DNA of 64,000 nt from Pedobacter sp. MR2016-24 (GTDB lineage Bacteria; Bacteroidota; Bacteroidia; Sphingobacteriales; Sphingobacteriaceae): positions 186,001 to 250,000 of the forward strand of contig NZ_JAPIVO010000001.1 in assembly GCF_026239655.1 (NCBI RefSeq), read 5' to 3'. Positions within the stretch are counted from its first letter, which is position 1, and every line of letters starts with the position of its first letter. The translations under genes and the position numbers were made by a program. This document shows positions 8,169 to 17,821 of the stretch, in pieces. Below the pieces are notes generated by a model. That model made no database searches. It was not told the origin of the DNA and worked only from the letters and a program-made list of their open reading frames with translations.

Positions 8169-8637
8169 AATTTTTGCATTGTTTTTTTCTGCTGTTCTGT
8201 TTTTAGGAATAAGCGGATGCAATACAAATAACCTTATTGATACCAACCAGGAGATGCCATCGCGTAACTGGAGTTATGTAAACAGGGTAAAAGCCATTGT
8301 TGAGATAAAAGATAACAGCAAGGTTTTTACCCTTAGGTTTAAATTACGTCATACCGCGGATTACGGGTATTCAAATATCTATATACTGATGCACCTGGGC
8401 GGCGGCGGCAAGCCTGTTGTTACCCGGCGTTATCAATATAAACTGGCTGAGTCTGACGGCCAGTGGCTCGGAAAAGGATCGGGTAATTTATACACCTACA
8501 ATCTTCCTTTGCTGTCTGACTATCATTTTCCGGCGCCAGGAAAATATACCATTGAAATTGAACAGAATATGCGCGATAACCCATTAAAGGAAGTGAGCGA
8601 TGCAGGTATAACTGTTTCGGAAGTGACTGTTAAATAA
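8155..8637 (+). CDS. gldH: gliding motility lipoprotein GldH
   Basis: A 160-residue lipoprotein with lipobox GISGC (Cys at about 22). The rest fits GldH: NWSYVNRVKAIVEIKDNS, RHTADYGYSNIYILMHL, YTYNLPLLSDYHFPAPGKYTIEIEQNMRDNPL. GldH is required for gliding in Flavobacterium johnsoniae, though the gene also occurs in non-gliding Bacteroidota, where its role is unclear. It overlaps the ricT-like gene by 14 nt; the holB-ricT-gldH order suggests one transcript. Confidence 0.88.
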   Translation: MKRIRIFALFFSAVLFLGISGCNTNNLIDTNQEMPSRNWSYVNRVKAIVEIKDNSKVFTLRFKLRHTADYGYSNIYILMHLGGGGKPVVTRRYQYKLAESDGQWLGKGSGNLYTYNLPLLSDYHFPAPGKYTIEIEQNMRDNPLKEVSDAGITVSEVTVK

Positions 8638-8660
8638 AAAACTGATCTGTTTACGGTTAC

Positions 8661-9956
8661 TTACAATTTTGGCAGCAATTGTTCGAGTGCCATTCCCCTC
8701 GACCCTTTCAGCAGGATCAGGCTATTTTTTACAGGATTATTTTCCAGCCATAGTTCTGCATCTTTAGGTGTGGAGAAGAACTGCCCCTGGTACTTGTCCT
8801 TTACAGCGTAAAAATGGGCACCTATAAACAGGACTGTATTCAAGCCTGCTTTTTCTGCCAGTGCAGCAATTTCGTTATGCTGTTGTTCCGCTTCCGGTCC
8901 TAATTCAAACATATCTCCTATAATCGCTACCTTATTTTGTGCTGCTAAAGCGGATATATTTGCTAAAGCTGCGCTCATGCTGCTCGGGTTGGCATTATAA
9001 AAATCACAGATCACTGTATTGGTCTCAGTTTTTTTGAGTTGTGATCTGTTGTTTACCGGAAGGTAACCTTCCAGACCAGCTTTAATCTCTTCTGGTGTTA
9101 GTCCGAAGAAGTCGCCTATGCAGATGGCTGCAAGTATGTTTTCGAAGTTATAAGAACCTGTCAGGTTAGTTTTGACGGGGAAAGATGCTCCGCTTTTATT
9201 CCAGCTTAAAGCAATTACAGGATCTGTTGCAGACAGGGTTCCCGATACTGCATTATCTGCCCCTGTTCCGTAATAAACGATTTGTTCAACCCGGGTACTC
9301 ATTTCCATGATATGAACACTGTCCCTATTGATAAATGCCGTGCCCTTATGTTGCTGAAGGAAGGTGAATAATTCAGCTTTTCCTTTTTTTACCCCTTCAA
9401 ATCCGCCGAAGCCATCCAGATGGGCCATGCCGATATTAGTGATCATACCATGAGTAGGATTGGCTATGCTGCACAGAAATTCGATCTCTTTCTGGTGATT
9501 TGCACCCATTTCTATGACTGCGATTGCTGTATCGTCTGCAATTGACAGGACAGATAAGGGTACGCCGATATGGTTATTGAGGTTGCCTTTTGTGGCAAAC
9601 GTTTTGTATTTCTCTTTAAGTACTGCATTGATCAGCTCTTTTGTAGTCGTTTTTCCGTTACTTCCGGTAAGCCCTATTACTGGTATTGTTAACTGTGACC
9701 TGTGGTGTCTCGCCAGTTCCTGTAAGGTTGTCAGTACATCATCCACCAATATACATTTGTCATTCAGCCTGTAATCTGCATTGTCAATAATTGCATAGGC
9801 TGCTCCCTGTTCCAAAGCTTTCGCTGCAAAAGTATTTGCATCAAAGTTTTCCCCTTTTAAGGCGAAGAATAAGCAGCCTTCGATTATAATCCGGGTATCT
9901 GTACAAATGATGCGGTTTGTTAAATAATGCTGGTAAATAAGCTGGATGGTGGACAT
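8661..9956 (-). CDS. murF: UDP-N-acetylmuramoyl-tripeptide--D-alanyl-D-alanine ligase
   Basis: A 431-residue Mur ligase. Residues 98-104 are the ATP P-loop (GLTGSNGKTTTKE); VIEMGANHQKEI gives the conserved Glu and the MurF-type GANHxxEI; NIGMAHLDGFG and a central GSYNFENILAAICIG follow; IGDMFELGPEA and FIGAH mark the C-terminal domain. It adds D-Ala-D-Ala to the UDP-MurNAc tripeptide in the cytoplasm, the last cytosolic step of peptide-stem synthesis. It is outside the usual mur/fts division cluster, convergent with gldH (23-nt gap). A perfect -7 element TAATTTTG is only 4 nt from the ATG, so the mRNA is probably leaderless. Confidence 0.95.
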   Translation of the reverse strand: MSTIQLIYQHYLTNRIICTDTRIIIEGCLFFALKGENFDANTFAAKALEQGAAYAIIDNADYRLNDKCILVDDVLTTLQELARHHRSQLTIPVIGLTGSNGKTTTKELINAVLKEKYKTFATKGNLNNHIGVPLSVLSIADDTAIAVIEMGANHQKEIEFLCSIANPTHGMITNIGMAHLDGFGGFEGVKKGKAELFTFLQQHKGTAFINRDSVHIMEMSTRVEQIVYYGTGADNAVSGTLSATDPVIALSWNKSGASFPVKTNLTGSYNFENILAAICIGDFFGLTPEEIKAGLEGYLPVNNRSQLKKTETNTVICDFYNANPSSMSAALANISALAAQNKVAIIGDMFELGPEAEQQHNEIAALAEKAGLNTVLFIGAHFYAVKDKYQGQFFSTPKDAELWLENNPVKNSLILLKGSRGMALEQLLPKL

Positions 9957-9960
9957 GGCG

Positions 9961-9968
9961 CAAAATTA
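9961..9968 (-). promoter_or_regulatory. candidate murF -7 element TAATTTTG (leaderless start)
   Basis: On the minus strand TAATTTTG is followed by CGCC and then the murF ATG. In Bacteroidota transcription begins a few bases after the TAnnTTTG element, which here would coincide with the A of the start codon. Confidence 0.5.
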
Positions 9969-10170
9969 ATCTAATGTATCGGGTAAAAATACATTTTGAA
10001 TCGCAAAAAAAAGATACATTAGTATTTAGTAGTGAAATACTATAGCCTAAACCAAAAATACTGTTATCAGCTGCATAGGTCATTCTTTTTATCTCATAAA
10101 CAGGAGTAAATCTGCTCTGGCAGAGATAAGTGATTGCGGGAGCTGGTCAAAGTTAGACCATTTATTTAAG

Positions 10171-12654
10171 ATGAAAAAAATATTTCTATCGCTCTTGTTA
10201 TTGTCCACTGGCCTGATCAGCGCTTATGCGCAGGTAAAATCTCCCGATGCTTTTCTTGGATACCCTTTGGGTAGCAGGTTTACTCCTCACCATCAAGTCG
10301 TGGCTTATTTTAAATACCTGGCAGGTATTAATAAAAACATTCAGCTGATCAGTTATGGTAAAACATATGAACACAGAGAGCTTATTGCTGCGGTGATCTC
10401 TTCAAAAGAGAATATGGATAATCTGGAGCAGATCAGGAAAACTAACCTTAGCCTGAGTAAGGCAGAGAAGGGAATGAATCTGAATAAGCAGCCGGCAATT
10501 CTTTGGCTGAGTTATAATGTTCATGGCAATGAAGCGAGTTCTTCTGAGGCCTCAATGAAAACCTTATACACATTTGCCGAATCGTCAGATCAAAAGGTTA
10601 AGGAGTGGCTTAAAAATACGGTAGTTATTATTGATCCCTGTCTCAATCCGGACGGCAGAGAGCGCTATGTCAACTTCTTCAATTCGGTGAAACGAGATAT
10701 TCCTGATGCAGATCCGGATGCAAGAGAGCACAACGAGCCATGGCCAAGAGGCAGAATCAATCATTATTATTTTGACCTTAACAGGGACTGGGCATGGCAA
10801 AGCCAGGTAGAGACACAGCAACGAATGGCACTGTATCATCAGTGGATGCCTGAAGTACATGTTGACTATCATGAGCAGAGTTATAATGACCCATATTATT
10901 TTGCTCCTGCGGCGGAGCCTGTTCATGAAGATATCACACCTTTTCAGCGTGAATTTCAAATCACGGCGGGTAAAAATAACTCAAAATACTTCGATCAGAA
11001 TGGATGGCAGTACTTTACCAAAGAGCGGTTTGACCTATTATATCCTTCCTATGGTGATACTTATCCACTATATAATGGCGCAATAGGAATGACTTATGAG
11101 CAGGGGGGAATTAATGCAGGTTTGGCTGTAGTAACGGCAAGCGGAGATACGCTGACTTTAAAAGACAGGATTGAACATCATTTTACAACAGGGATGGCTA
11201 CGCTGGAAACGGTGTCCACACATTCAGCGAAGCTGGTCGCTGAGTTTAAGCACTATTTTGAACAATCGGTACTTACTCCGCCAGGAATTTATAAAACTTA
11301 TGTTGTGAAAGCAGATAACCTGAGCAGGCTGCGGAAGCTGGCCGACTTATTAACCAGGAATCATATTGATTATGCTTTTGGCGGGGATAAAAGCCTGAAT
11401 GGATTTAGTTTTGAAAGCAGGAAAAGTGTGGGTTTCAAATTGGGCAGGAATGATTTGGTTTTGAACCTGAAGCAGCCGGCAGCAGTACTGGCGAATGTAT
11501 TATTTGAACCTAATACGATGGTGAGCGATTCCAATACTTATGATATTACGGCCTGGGCATTACCCTACGCCTATGGTTTAAATGCTTATGGCGTTAAAGA
11601 ATCTATTAATGGGGCTTTTAGTTATATAGAAGATAAGCAAGATGTTCCTTCGGCTGTAGTGAACCCATACGCATGGGTTTTGCCCTGGAATGGATTGGAG
11701 GATGCTAAAGTTCTGATCGCGTTACAGCAGGCGAAAATTAAAGTTCGTATTGCGGAACAGGAATTTACTGTTGGGGGCAAGACCTATCCTGCGGGCGCGC
11801 TGCTCGTTTACCGTGCTGAAAATGAAAAATTGAACAAGGGAGTTGCTGCCAAAATTGCTGCTATAGCGAAGGATTTAAATAAGTCTTTTACCACTATAGC
11901 GAGTGGTTATGTTGAAAAGGGAAAAGATTTTGGCTCTTCTATTTATCCTCTGCTTGTAGCGCCCAAAGTTGCAGTGGTTGCCGGTGCCGATGTATCTGCC
12001 CAAAGTATGGGTGAGGTTTGGCATTTTTTTGAGCAGGAACTGAACTATCCATTGACGGTGCTATCTGAGCAGAAATTAAAAAACATTGAATTGTCAACTA
12101 TAAACGTCTTGATTTTACCAGATGGATCCTACCTGCGCAATAATATAGAAAAGCTCGAGGACTGGATTAGTCTTGGCGGAAAAATCATTGTGATGGGCGA
12201 TGCGATTGGAAGTGTAGAAGGCATTAAGCCGTTTGATATAAAAAAGAAAGAATTCCCTGCTGTGCTGGAAAAGGAGAATCTTGCACGTACCTATGCCTCG
12301 AAAGACAAGGATAATGTAGACAATGCCATTCCGGGGGCGATCTTTAAAGTTAACCTCGACAAAAGTCATCCCCTGAGTTTGTCGCTTGGAGACTATTATT
12401 ATACTTTGAAAACAGATGATAAAATATATGAGCCGCTAAAAAAAGGCTGGAATGTTGGTCTTGTTAAGCCGTCTTCCATTGTTTCCGGTGTTGCCGGGAC
12501 AAATGTCCTCAAAAAATTAGATAACGGATTGCTTTTTGGTGTTCAGCCTGCTGGCAGAGGGAATATTTTGTATTTTTCTGACGATATTTTATTCAGGTCT
12601 TTTTGGGAATCCGGAAAACAGTTATTTATTAATGGGTTGTTCCTTATTAATTAA
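10171..12654 (+). CDS. secreted M14-family zinc carboxypeptidase
   Basis: An 827-residue exported peptidase with a signal peptide ending AYAQ (residue 21). The M14 zinc site is visible: NVHGNEASSSEA (His and Glu ligands, around residues 118-122) and EVHVDYHEQSYND (third His, around 232). DPCLNPDGRERYV and GMTYEQGGINAG (likely catalytic Glu) complete the fold. The last 500 residues lack the catalytic motifs; around residues 600-690 they resemble a flavodoxin/GATase-like alpha-beta domain (VAVVAGADVSAQ, LILPDGSYLRNN, IIVMGDAIGS). It probably releases C-terminal residues from peptides outside the inner membrane. Its position just before three SusCD pairs suggests peptide use, but it has its own 182-nt gap. 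Confidence 0.85.
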   Translation: MKKIFLSLLLLSTGLISAYAQVKSPDAFLGYPLGSRFTPHHQVVAYFKYLAGINKNIQLISYGKTYEHRELIAAVISSKENMDNLEQIRKTNLSLSKAEKGMNLNKQPAILWLSYNVHGNEASSSEASMKTLYTFAESSDQKVKEWLKNTVVIIDPCLNPDGRERYVNFFNSVKRDIPDADPDAREHNEPWPRGRINHYYFDLNRDWAWQSQVETQQRMALYHQWMPEVHVDYHEQSYNDPYYFAPAAEPVHEDITPFQREFQITAGKNNSKYFDQNGWQYFTKERFDLLYPSYGDTYPLYNGAIGMTYEQGGINAGLAVVTASGDTLTLKDRIEHHFTTGMATLETVSTHSAKLVAEFKHYFEQSVLTPPGIYKTYVVKADNLSRLRKLADLLTRNHIDYAFGGDKSLNGFSFESRKSVGFKLGRNDLVLNLKQPAAVLANVLFEPNTMVSDSNTYDITAWALPYAYGLNAYGVKESINGAFSYIEDKQDVPSAVVNPYAWVLPWNGLEDAKVLIALQQAKIKVRIAEQEFTVGGKTYPAGALLVYRAENEKLNKGVAAKIAAIAKDLNKSFTTIASGYVEKGKDFGSSIYPLLVAPKVAVVAGADVSAQSMGEVWHFFEQELNYPLTVLSEQKLKNIELSTINVLILPDGSYLRNNIEKLEDWISLGGKIIVMGDAIGSVEGIKPFDIKKKEFPAVLEKENLARTYASKDKDNVDNAIPGAIFKVNLDKSHPLSLSLGDYYYTLKTDDKIYEPLKKGWNVGLVKPSSIVSGVAGTNVLKKLDNGLLFGVQPAGRGNILYFSDDILFRSFWESGKQLFINGLFLIN

Positions 12655-12836
12655 GTGTGTTTGAACACTTAGCTAGTGTTTTGGTTGTGTTTCTGGCTTT
12701 TTTAGTTTGGTTAATTGGCTTTTGTGCCCCTTTTTTCAAAATATTCATAAGTTTTTTGTAAAATACATTAGCTTTTGAGATAATATCAGTACATTGTATT
12801 ATTATTAACTTATTATCAACCTAACTTTACTGATCT

Positions 12837-15800
12837 ATGAAAAAACTTATACTAAGTTTGGTCATGTTTTTGTGCCTTGCCGGGACGGTATATTCGCAAA
12901 ATCGAACCATAACGGGTACTGTTACCGGAAAGGAAGATGGCATGCCGCTTCCAGGTGTCACTATCAAAGTCGTTGGAGCCCCGGGAGGCACTGTGACAAG
13001 TACCAATGGAAAATTCTCTATAACAGTCCCTTCCGGTGGTACAGCATTAATAATTTCCTATTTAGGCTACATTAGCCAAACCGTCAAAATCGATGCTGCT
13101 AATACAATTAATGTATCGCTTGCGAGCGATTCAAAAGCATTGTCTGAAGTTGTGGTAACGGCACTGGGGATCCAGAGAAACCGTAATCAGGTAGCCTATG
13201 CTGCACAGACGCTTGACGGTACTGCTGTTAGTGAAAACCGTTCACCCAACCTTGGAAGCAGTTTATCTGGTAAAGTATCTGGTTTGGAAATCCGCCAGAA
13301 CAACACACTCGGTGGTTCTACTAATGTTGTGATCAGGGGTGTAAAATCCATGACACAGAATAATCAGGCTTTATTTGTGATCGATGGGGTTCCTGTAGCG
13401 AACAACAACATGAATACCAATGATCAGCAAACTGGTATCGGTGGTTATGATTATGGAAACCCGGCTTCAGATATCAATCCCGATGATGTGGAAAGTATTA
13501 CTGTATTGAAAGGTGCTGCTGCATCTGCACTATATGGATCACGTGGTAGTAATGGTGTGATTCTCGTTACTACTAAAAAGGGTAAATCAGGATTAAACAT
13601 TACGGTAAATACCGGGCTGACCTTAGGGGTGATTGATAAAAGCACCTTCCCTAAATACCAGAAGAAATACGGGGGTGGTTACGGTCCTTATTACGGAACT
13701 GATGAGTCTAATTATTTAGTAGATAATGTTGATATCAATGGAGATGGTGTGCTTGATCTGGTTGCGCCCTTGACAGAAGATGCTTCATACGGACAAAAAT
13801 TTGATCCTAATCTGCTGGTTTATCAATGGGATGCTTTTGATCCGACCTCACCGAATTTTGGCAAAGCAACGCCATGGGTAGCTGGTGCAAATGATCCAAC
13901 AACTTTCTTTGAGAAACCACTATCTAATAACCAAAGTATCGTAATCAGCAATTCTTATGATAAAGGTTCATTCAAATTGGGTTATAACAGGGATGATCAG
14001 AATGGTATCCTGCCAAACTCTAACATTCAGAAAAATGTGGTTAATTTCGGGTCTACCTACAAAATCACCGACAGGTTAACTGCAGGTGCTGATGTAAATT
14101 ATTCAATAGTAAAAGGCCGCGGACGTTATGGCACGGGCTATAACGGCGAAACTGCCTATAATCCAGCTAGTAATTTCAGGCAATGGTGGCAGACTAACGT
14201 AGATATTAAAGAGTTAGAAGCTGCTTATTGGAGAGCTAAGGATCGCTCTGCTGCTAATCCTGCATTTATAGGAAAAGAAAACATTACATGGAATCCTGCA
14301 GATTACTCTGTGGGCAGTGCGCCGATCTTTTGGGATAACCCTTATTTCTCGCGATATGAGAATTTCGAAACAGATTCAAGGGAACGTGTAATCGGAAATG
14401 TGAACGTGAACTATAAAGTAGCCGACTGGTTGAATCTGATGGGAAGATATTCCCTGGATACGTATCACCAGATTCAGGAAGAACGTATGGCTATCGGAAG
14501 TTTAAATGTTCCTATGTATTCTAAATATTTTCAGGATTATACAGAGTCTAATATAGATTTCCTGGCTACTTTTAACAAACAACTCAGTACAGATTTTAAT
14601 CTGTCAGGCTTATTAGGTGTCAATATCAGAAAGCAGAGAACGCAGTCTACTTATGCAATTACTAATGGTGGTTTGGGAATAAATGGTATTTACTCTTTGA
14701 ACAACTCTGTTAATGCGATTGAAGGACCGATAGAAATAGATGCCAAACGGGAAGTGCAGGGTATATTCGCAGGTGCGACATTGGCCTATAAAAATACTTA
14801 TACTTTAGATGCAACAATAAGAAGAGATGCTTCCTCCACCTTGCCAAAAGGAAATAATTCCTATTATTACCCTTCAGTATCTGCCGGATTTGTATTCTCT
14901 GAATTGTTGAAAGAGGAAAAAGACTGGTTGTCTTATGGTAAACTGAGAGCGAATTATGCACAGGTTGGTTCCGATGCGCCAATTTATATTACACAGAATA
15001 CTTATAATATCGCTACACCATTTGATGGCAGGGCACAGGCGTCGATCTCCAGTACAAGAGGGTTGATAGAAGCCATCCTGGCTAATCCGAATTTAAAACC
15101 AGAGCAGTCAAGAAGTAAAGAGATTGGTGTGGAAGCGTCATTCTTTGGTAGTCGTTTAGGTTTGGACGCAACATATTACAGCACTAAAACGGTTGACCAG
15201 ATTTTGCCTGTTAAAGTTTCCACTGCAACTGGTTATGACGCAATGTACCAGAATGCGGGTAGTGTTGTGAATAAAGGTATTGAGCTTTCACTGAATGGTT
15301 CACCTGTAAAAACAAATAACTTTGAATGGAAAGTAAATGTAAACTGGACAAGAAACAGAAATGAAGTTACTGAATTATTTAAAGACGATGCTGGAAATGA
15401 AGCAACCAACTTATCAATTGCGAGTTTTCAGGGCGGTATCACAGTAAACGCAACTCTTGATCAGCCATACGGCACGATCCGTGGAAAGGATTTTGTCTAT
15501 TTAAATGGTCAGAAGGTGGTAGGTGCAAACGGAAGATATCTGATATCAGAAACTTCTAATGAGGTGATTGGTAACATGAATGCTAAATGGACCGGTGGTA
15601 TCAACAACAGTTTCAGGTATAAAGATTTTAATTTGAGCTTCCTGATAGATGTTCGTAAAGGAGGAAGCGTATTTTCTTTAGACCAGTATTATGGATTGGC
15701 AACTGGTATGTATGAAGAAACTGCAGGTCTTAATGAGTTAGGAAACGAGTCACGTTTACCGATCAGTGAAGGTGGTGGTATCCTTAATGAAGGAGTTTAT

Positions 15801-16139
15801 GCAGACGGTACACCGAATACCACCCGGGTAACCAATGAAGAATTTGGCTCTTATGGTTACAGAAGGCTGCCAGACAAGGCTTTTGTGTATGACGCAGGTT
15901 ATATCAAATTGAGAGAGGTGATTATTGGTTATAGTTTGCCTAAAACGTTTATTCAAAAATTAGGTCCTGTTAAAGGTGTTGATCTTTCCCTGATTGGCAG
16001 AAACTTATGGATTATTCATAAAAACCTGCCTAATGCTGATCCGGAAGATGGTATCAGCTTTGGAAATGTGCAGGGATATCAGGTTGGATCATATCCTAGT
16101 GTAAGAAATTACACAGTTAATTTGAAGGTTAGGTTTTAA
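12837..16139 (+). CDS. SusC/RagA-family TonB-linked outer-membrane transporter 1
   Basis: A 1100-residue protein. Signal peptide to about residue 20 (VYSQ); residues 23-95 form a CarboxypepD_reg-like domain (TITGTVTGKEDGMPLPGVTI); LSEVVVTALGIQRN acts as TonB box and start of the plug; plug motifs SGLEIRQNN, LFVIDGVPV, DINPDDVESITVLKGAAAS and ALYGSRGSNGVILVTTKKG follow; the rest is a 22-strand barrel ending in Phe (YTVNLKVRF). No N-terminal STN signalling domain is present. It imports oligomers with its SusD partner 14 nt downstream. AACCTAA sits 12 nt before the ATG, a motif shared with the other two susC genes here. The substrate cannot be read from sequence. Confidence 0.93.
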   Translation: MKKLILSLVMFLCLAGTVYSQNRTITGTVTGKEDGMPLPGVTIKVVGAPGGTVTSTNGKFSITVPSGGTALIISYLGYISQTVKIDAANTINVSLASDSKALSEVVVTALGIQRNRNQVAYAAQTLDGTAVSENRSPNLGSSLSGKVSGLEIRQNNTLGGSTNVVIRGVKSMTQNNQALFVIDGVPVANNNMNTNDQQTGIGGYDYGNPASDINPDDVESITVLKGAAASALYGSRGSNGVILVTTKKGKSGLNITVNTGLTLGVIDKSTFPKYQKKYGGGYGPYYGTDESNYLVDNVDINGDGVLDLVAPLTEDASYGQKFDPNLLVYQWDAFDPTSPNFGKATPWVAGANDPTTFFEKPLSNNQSIVISNSYDKGSFKLGYNRDDQNGILPNSNIQKNVVNFGSTYKITDRLTAGADVNYSIVKGRGRYGTGYNGETAYNPASNFRQWWQTNVDIKELEAAYWRAKDRSAANPAFIGKENITWNPADYSVGSAPIFWDNPYFSRYENFETDSRERVIGNVNVNYKVADWLNLMGRYSLDTYHQIQEERMAIGSLNVPMYSKYFQDYTESNIDFLATFNKQLSTDFNLSGLLGVNIRKQRTQSTYAITNGGLGINGIYSLNNSVNAIEGPIEIDAKREVQGIFAGATLAYKNTYTLDATIRRDASSTLPKGNNSYYYPSVSAGFVFSELLKEEKDWLSYGKLRANYAQVGSDAPIYITQNTYNIATPFDGRAQASISSTRGLIEAILANPNLKPEQSRSKEIGVEASFFGSRLGLDATYYSTKTVDQILPVKVSTATGYDAMYQNAGSVVNKGIELSLNGSPVKTNNFEWKVNVNWTRNRNEVTELFKDDAGNEATNLSIASFQGGITVNATLDQPYGTIRGKDFVYLNGQKVVGANGRYLISETSNEVIGNMNAKWTGGINNSFRYKDFNLSFLIDVRKGGSVFSLDQYYGLATGMYEETAGLNELGNESRLPISEGGGILNEGVYADGTPNTTRVTNEEFGSYGYRRLPDKAFVYDAGYIKLREVIIGYSLPKTFIQKLGPVKGVDLSLIGRNLWIIHKNLPNADPEDGISFGNVQGYQVGSYPSVRNYTVNLKVRF

Positions 16140-16153
16140 CATTAGTCATAATT

Positions 16154-17581
16154 ATGAAAAAGATATTATTAGCATTAGTTCCGGCTCTCTTTATGATGGC
16201 CTGTACTAAAGATTTAGAGACATTAAATGTCGACCCCAAGAAACCACTTAGCGTAACCTCTGCTTCACTGTTCACCAGGGCTCAGCATAATTTCGTGGAT
16301 ATAATTACCTCTGCCAATGTAAACAGGAATGTATTTAGACTTATTGAGCAGCAGTGGCAGGAAACTACCTATATTGATGAGAGTCAGTATGATTTCCAAA
16401 CGAGAGAAATTCCTGATAATTTCTGGGATATCTTCTATCGTGATGTGTTGAACAATTTTGAAGCATCCAGAAAAACAATGGCCGTTGATATCACAGATCC
16501 GGCACAGTTGAAAAATCAGATTGCTATTCTGGATATTATGGAAGTTTATTCGTGGCATTATATGGTAACAACCTTCGGAAATGTTCCTTATACGGATGCA
16601 TTAAATACAGGTAATGCCTTTCCTAAGTATGATGATGCGTTAACGGTTTATCGTGCGCTTTTAACACGATTGGATTTAGATATTGCAGCTTTAACTGTTG
16701 GTCAGCCTAGTTTGGGCGCAGCAGATGCCATTTACGCCGGTGATCCTGCGCAATGGAGAAAATTTGCCAACTCTTTGAAATTGAAGATGGCCATTACTAT
16801 TGCTGATGCTGATAATGCGTTGTCAAGGACTGCCGCTGAATCAGCTATTGCTAGCGGAGTTTTTACTGCAAATACGGATAACGCTAAGTTTCCATATGTG
16901 TCAGCCACACCTAATACCAATCCGGTTTGGGTGGATCTTGTTCAAAGTGGAAGAAAGGATTTTGTTGCTGCAAGTACAATTACTAACATCATGAATACTT
17001 TAAATGATCCCAGAAGACCATTGTTTTTTACATTGGATCCAACAGGGAATTATTCTGGAGGTACACCAGGAAGAAGTAGTGCCTATAGCAACTTTTCTCA
17101 TCCTGCTGTGCTGATTACAACAGCTCCTTTCCCGGGAAACATTCTTGATTATGCTGAAGTACAGTTTTTACTGGCAGAAGCTAAGGAAAGAGGTTATAAT
17201 GCCGGTGCTTTAACTGCTTCCGCTTATTATACTGCAGCTGTGACGGCTTCAATTTTAGACTGGGGTGGTACTGCTGCTGCTGCAACTACTTATCTTGCGC
17301 AGGGAAATGTTAATTACCTTACTGCAGCCGGAACTTATAAAGAAAAGATTGGTACTCAAAAATGGCTTGCATTTTATAACAGGGGTATTGATGCATGGGT
17401 GGATCAGCGAAGACTTGATTTTCCGGTATTACCTGAAGCAGAGGATGCGCTATCTGGATTTCCTAATCGTTTAAATTACCCTGTAAAAGAACAAAACGTT
17501 AATAATGTGAACAGGTCGGCTGCGGCTGCTGCTATTGGTGGCGATGTGGTGGAGACAAAACTGTTTTTTGATAAAAATTAA
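16154..17581 (+). CDS. SusD/RagB-like surface lipoprotein 1 (SusD-like_2 type)
   Basis: A 475-residue lipoprotein with lipobox MMACT (Cys 17). The start TKDLETLNVDPKKP and the later ILDIMEVYSWHYMVTTFGNVPYTDALN, AQWRKFANSLKLKMAI and EIQFLLAEA-type (VQFLLAEAKERGY) segments are those of the SusD-like_2 subgroup, which is built of TPR helices. It closes over the barrel of the SusC partner encoded 14 nt upstream and captures substrate at the cell surface. The operon ends at the perfect 9-bp terminator at 17602. Confidence 0.9.
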   Translation: MKKILLALVPALFMMACTKDLETLNVDPKKPLSVTSASLFTRAQHNFVDIITSANVNRNVFRLIEQQWQETTYIDESQYDFQTREIPDNFWDIFYRDVLNNFEASRKTMAVDITDPAQLKNQIAILDIMEVYSWHYMVTTFGNVPYTDALNTGNAFPKYDDALTVYRALLTRLDLDIAALTVGQPSLGAADAIYAGDPAQWRKFANSLKLKMAITIADADNALSRTAAESAIASGVFTANTDNAKFPYVSATPNTNPVWVDLVQSGRKDFVAASTITNIMNTLNDPRRPLFFTLDPTGNYSGGTPGRSSAYSNFSHPAVLITTAPFPGNILDYAEVQFLLAEAKERGYNAGALTASAYYTAAVTASILDWGGTAAAATTYLAQGNVNYLTAAGTYKEKIGTQKWLAFYNRGIDAWVDQRRLDFPVLPEAEDALSGFPNRLNYPVKEQNVNNVNRSAAAAAIGGDVVETKLFFDKN

Positions 17582-17601
17582 AGATAATTTACTTCTTTCA
17601 C

Positions 17602-17634
17602 AGCCGGCCCCCTATACGAAGGGCCGGCTTTTTT
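17602..17634 (+). terminator. intrinsic terminator after SusCD operon 1
   Basis: AGCCGGCCC pairs perfectly with GGGCCGGCT across a 10-nt loop and is followed by TTTTTT. It cleanly ends the first SusCD operon. Confidence 0.9.
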
Positions 17635-17821
17635 ATTGTTATATATCGGGTTTGTTACGAAATTTGGGTTCTTTCTATATTAAAGGTTGTTGAGTTTGAA
17701 AAAGCATAAACATAAAGTCAAATTTATGTAAAATAGCGAGAGGAAATGTTAAAATGTTCTTCTGGCCTTTTTCAAAAAATTATATTTAGGCCTTATTATT
17801 AACTAACCTAATTTTTATTAC

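Noticed and set aside
7690..8246. Long open frames on the minus strand opposite the ricT-like tail
   Set aside because: They are rich in Arg, Ser, Leu and Phe only because the plus strand encodes low-complexity Asn/Arg/Lys/Pro repeats; no start context or family resemblance.
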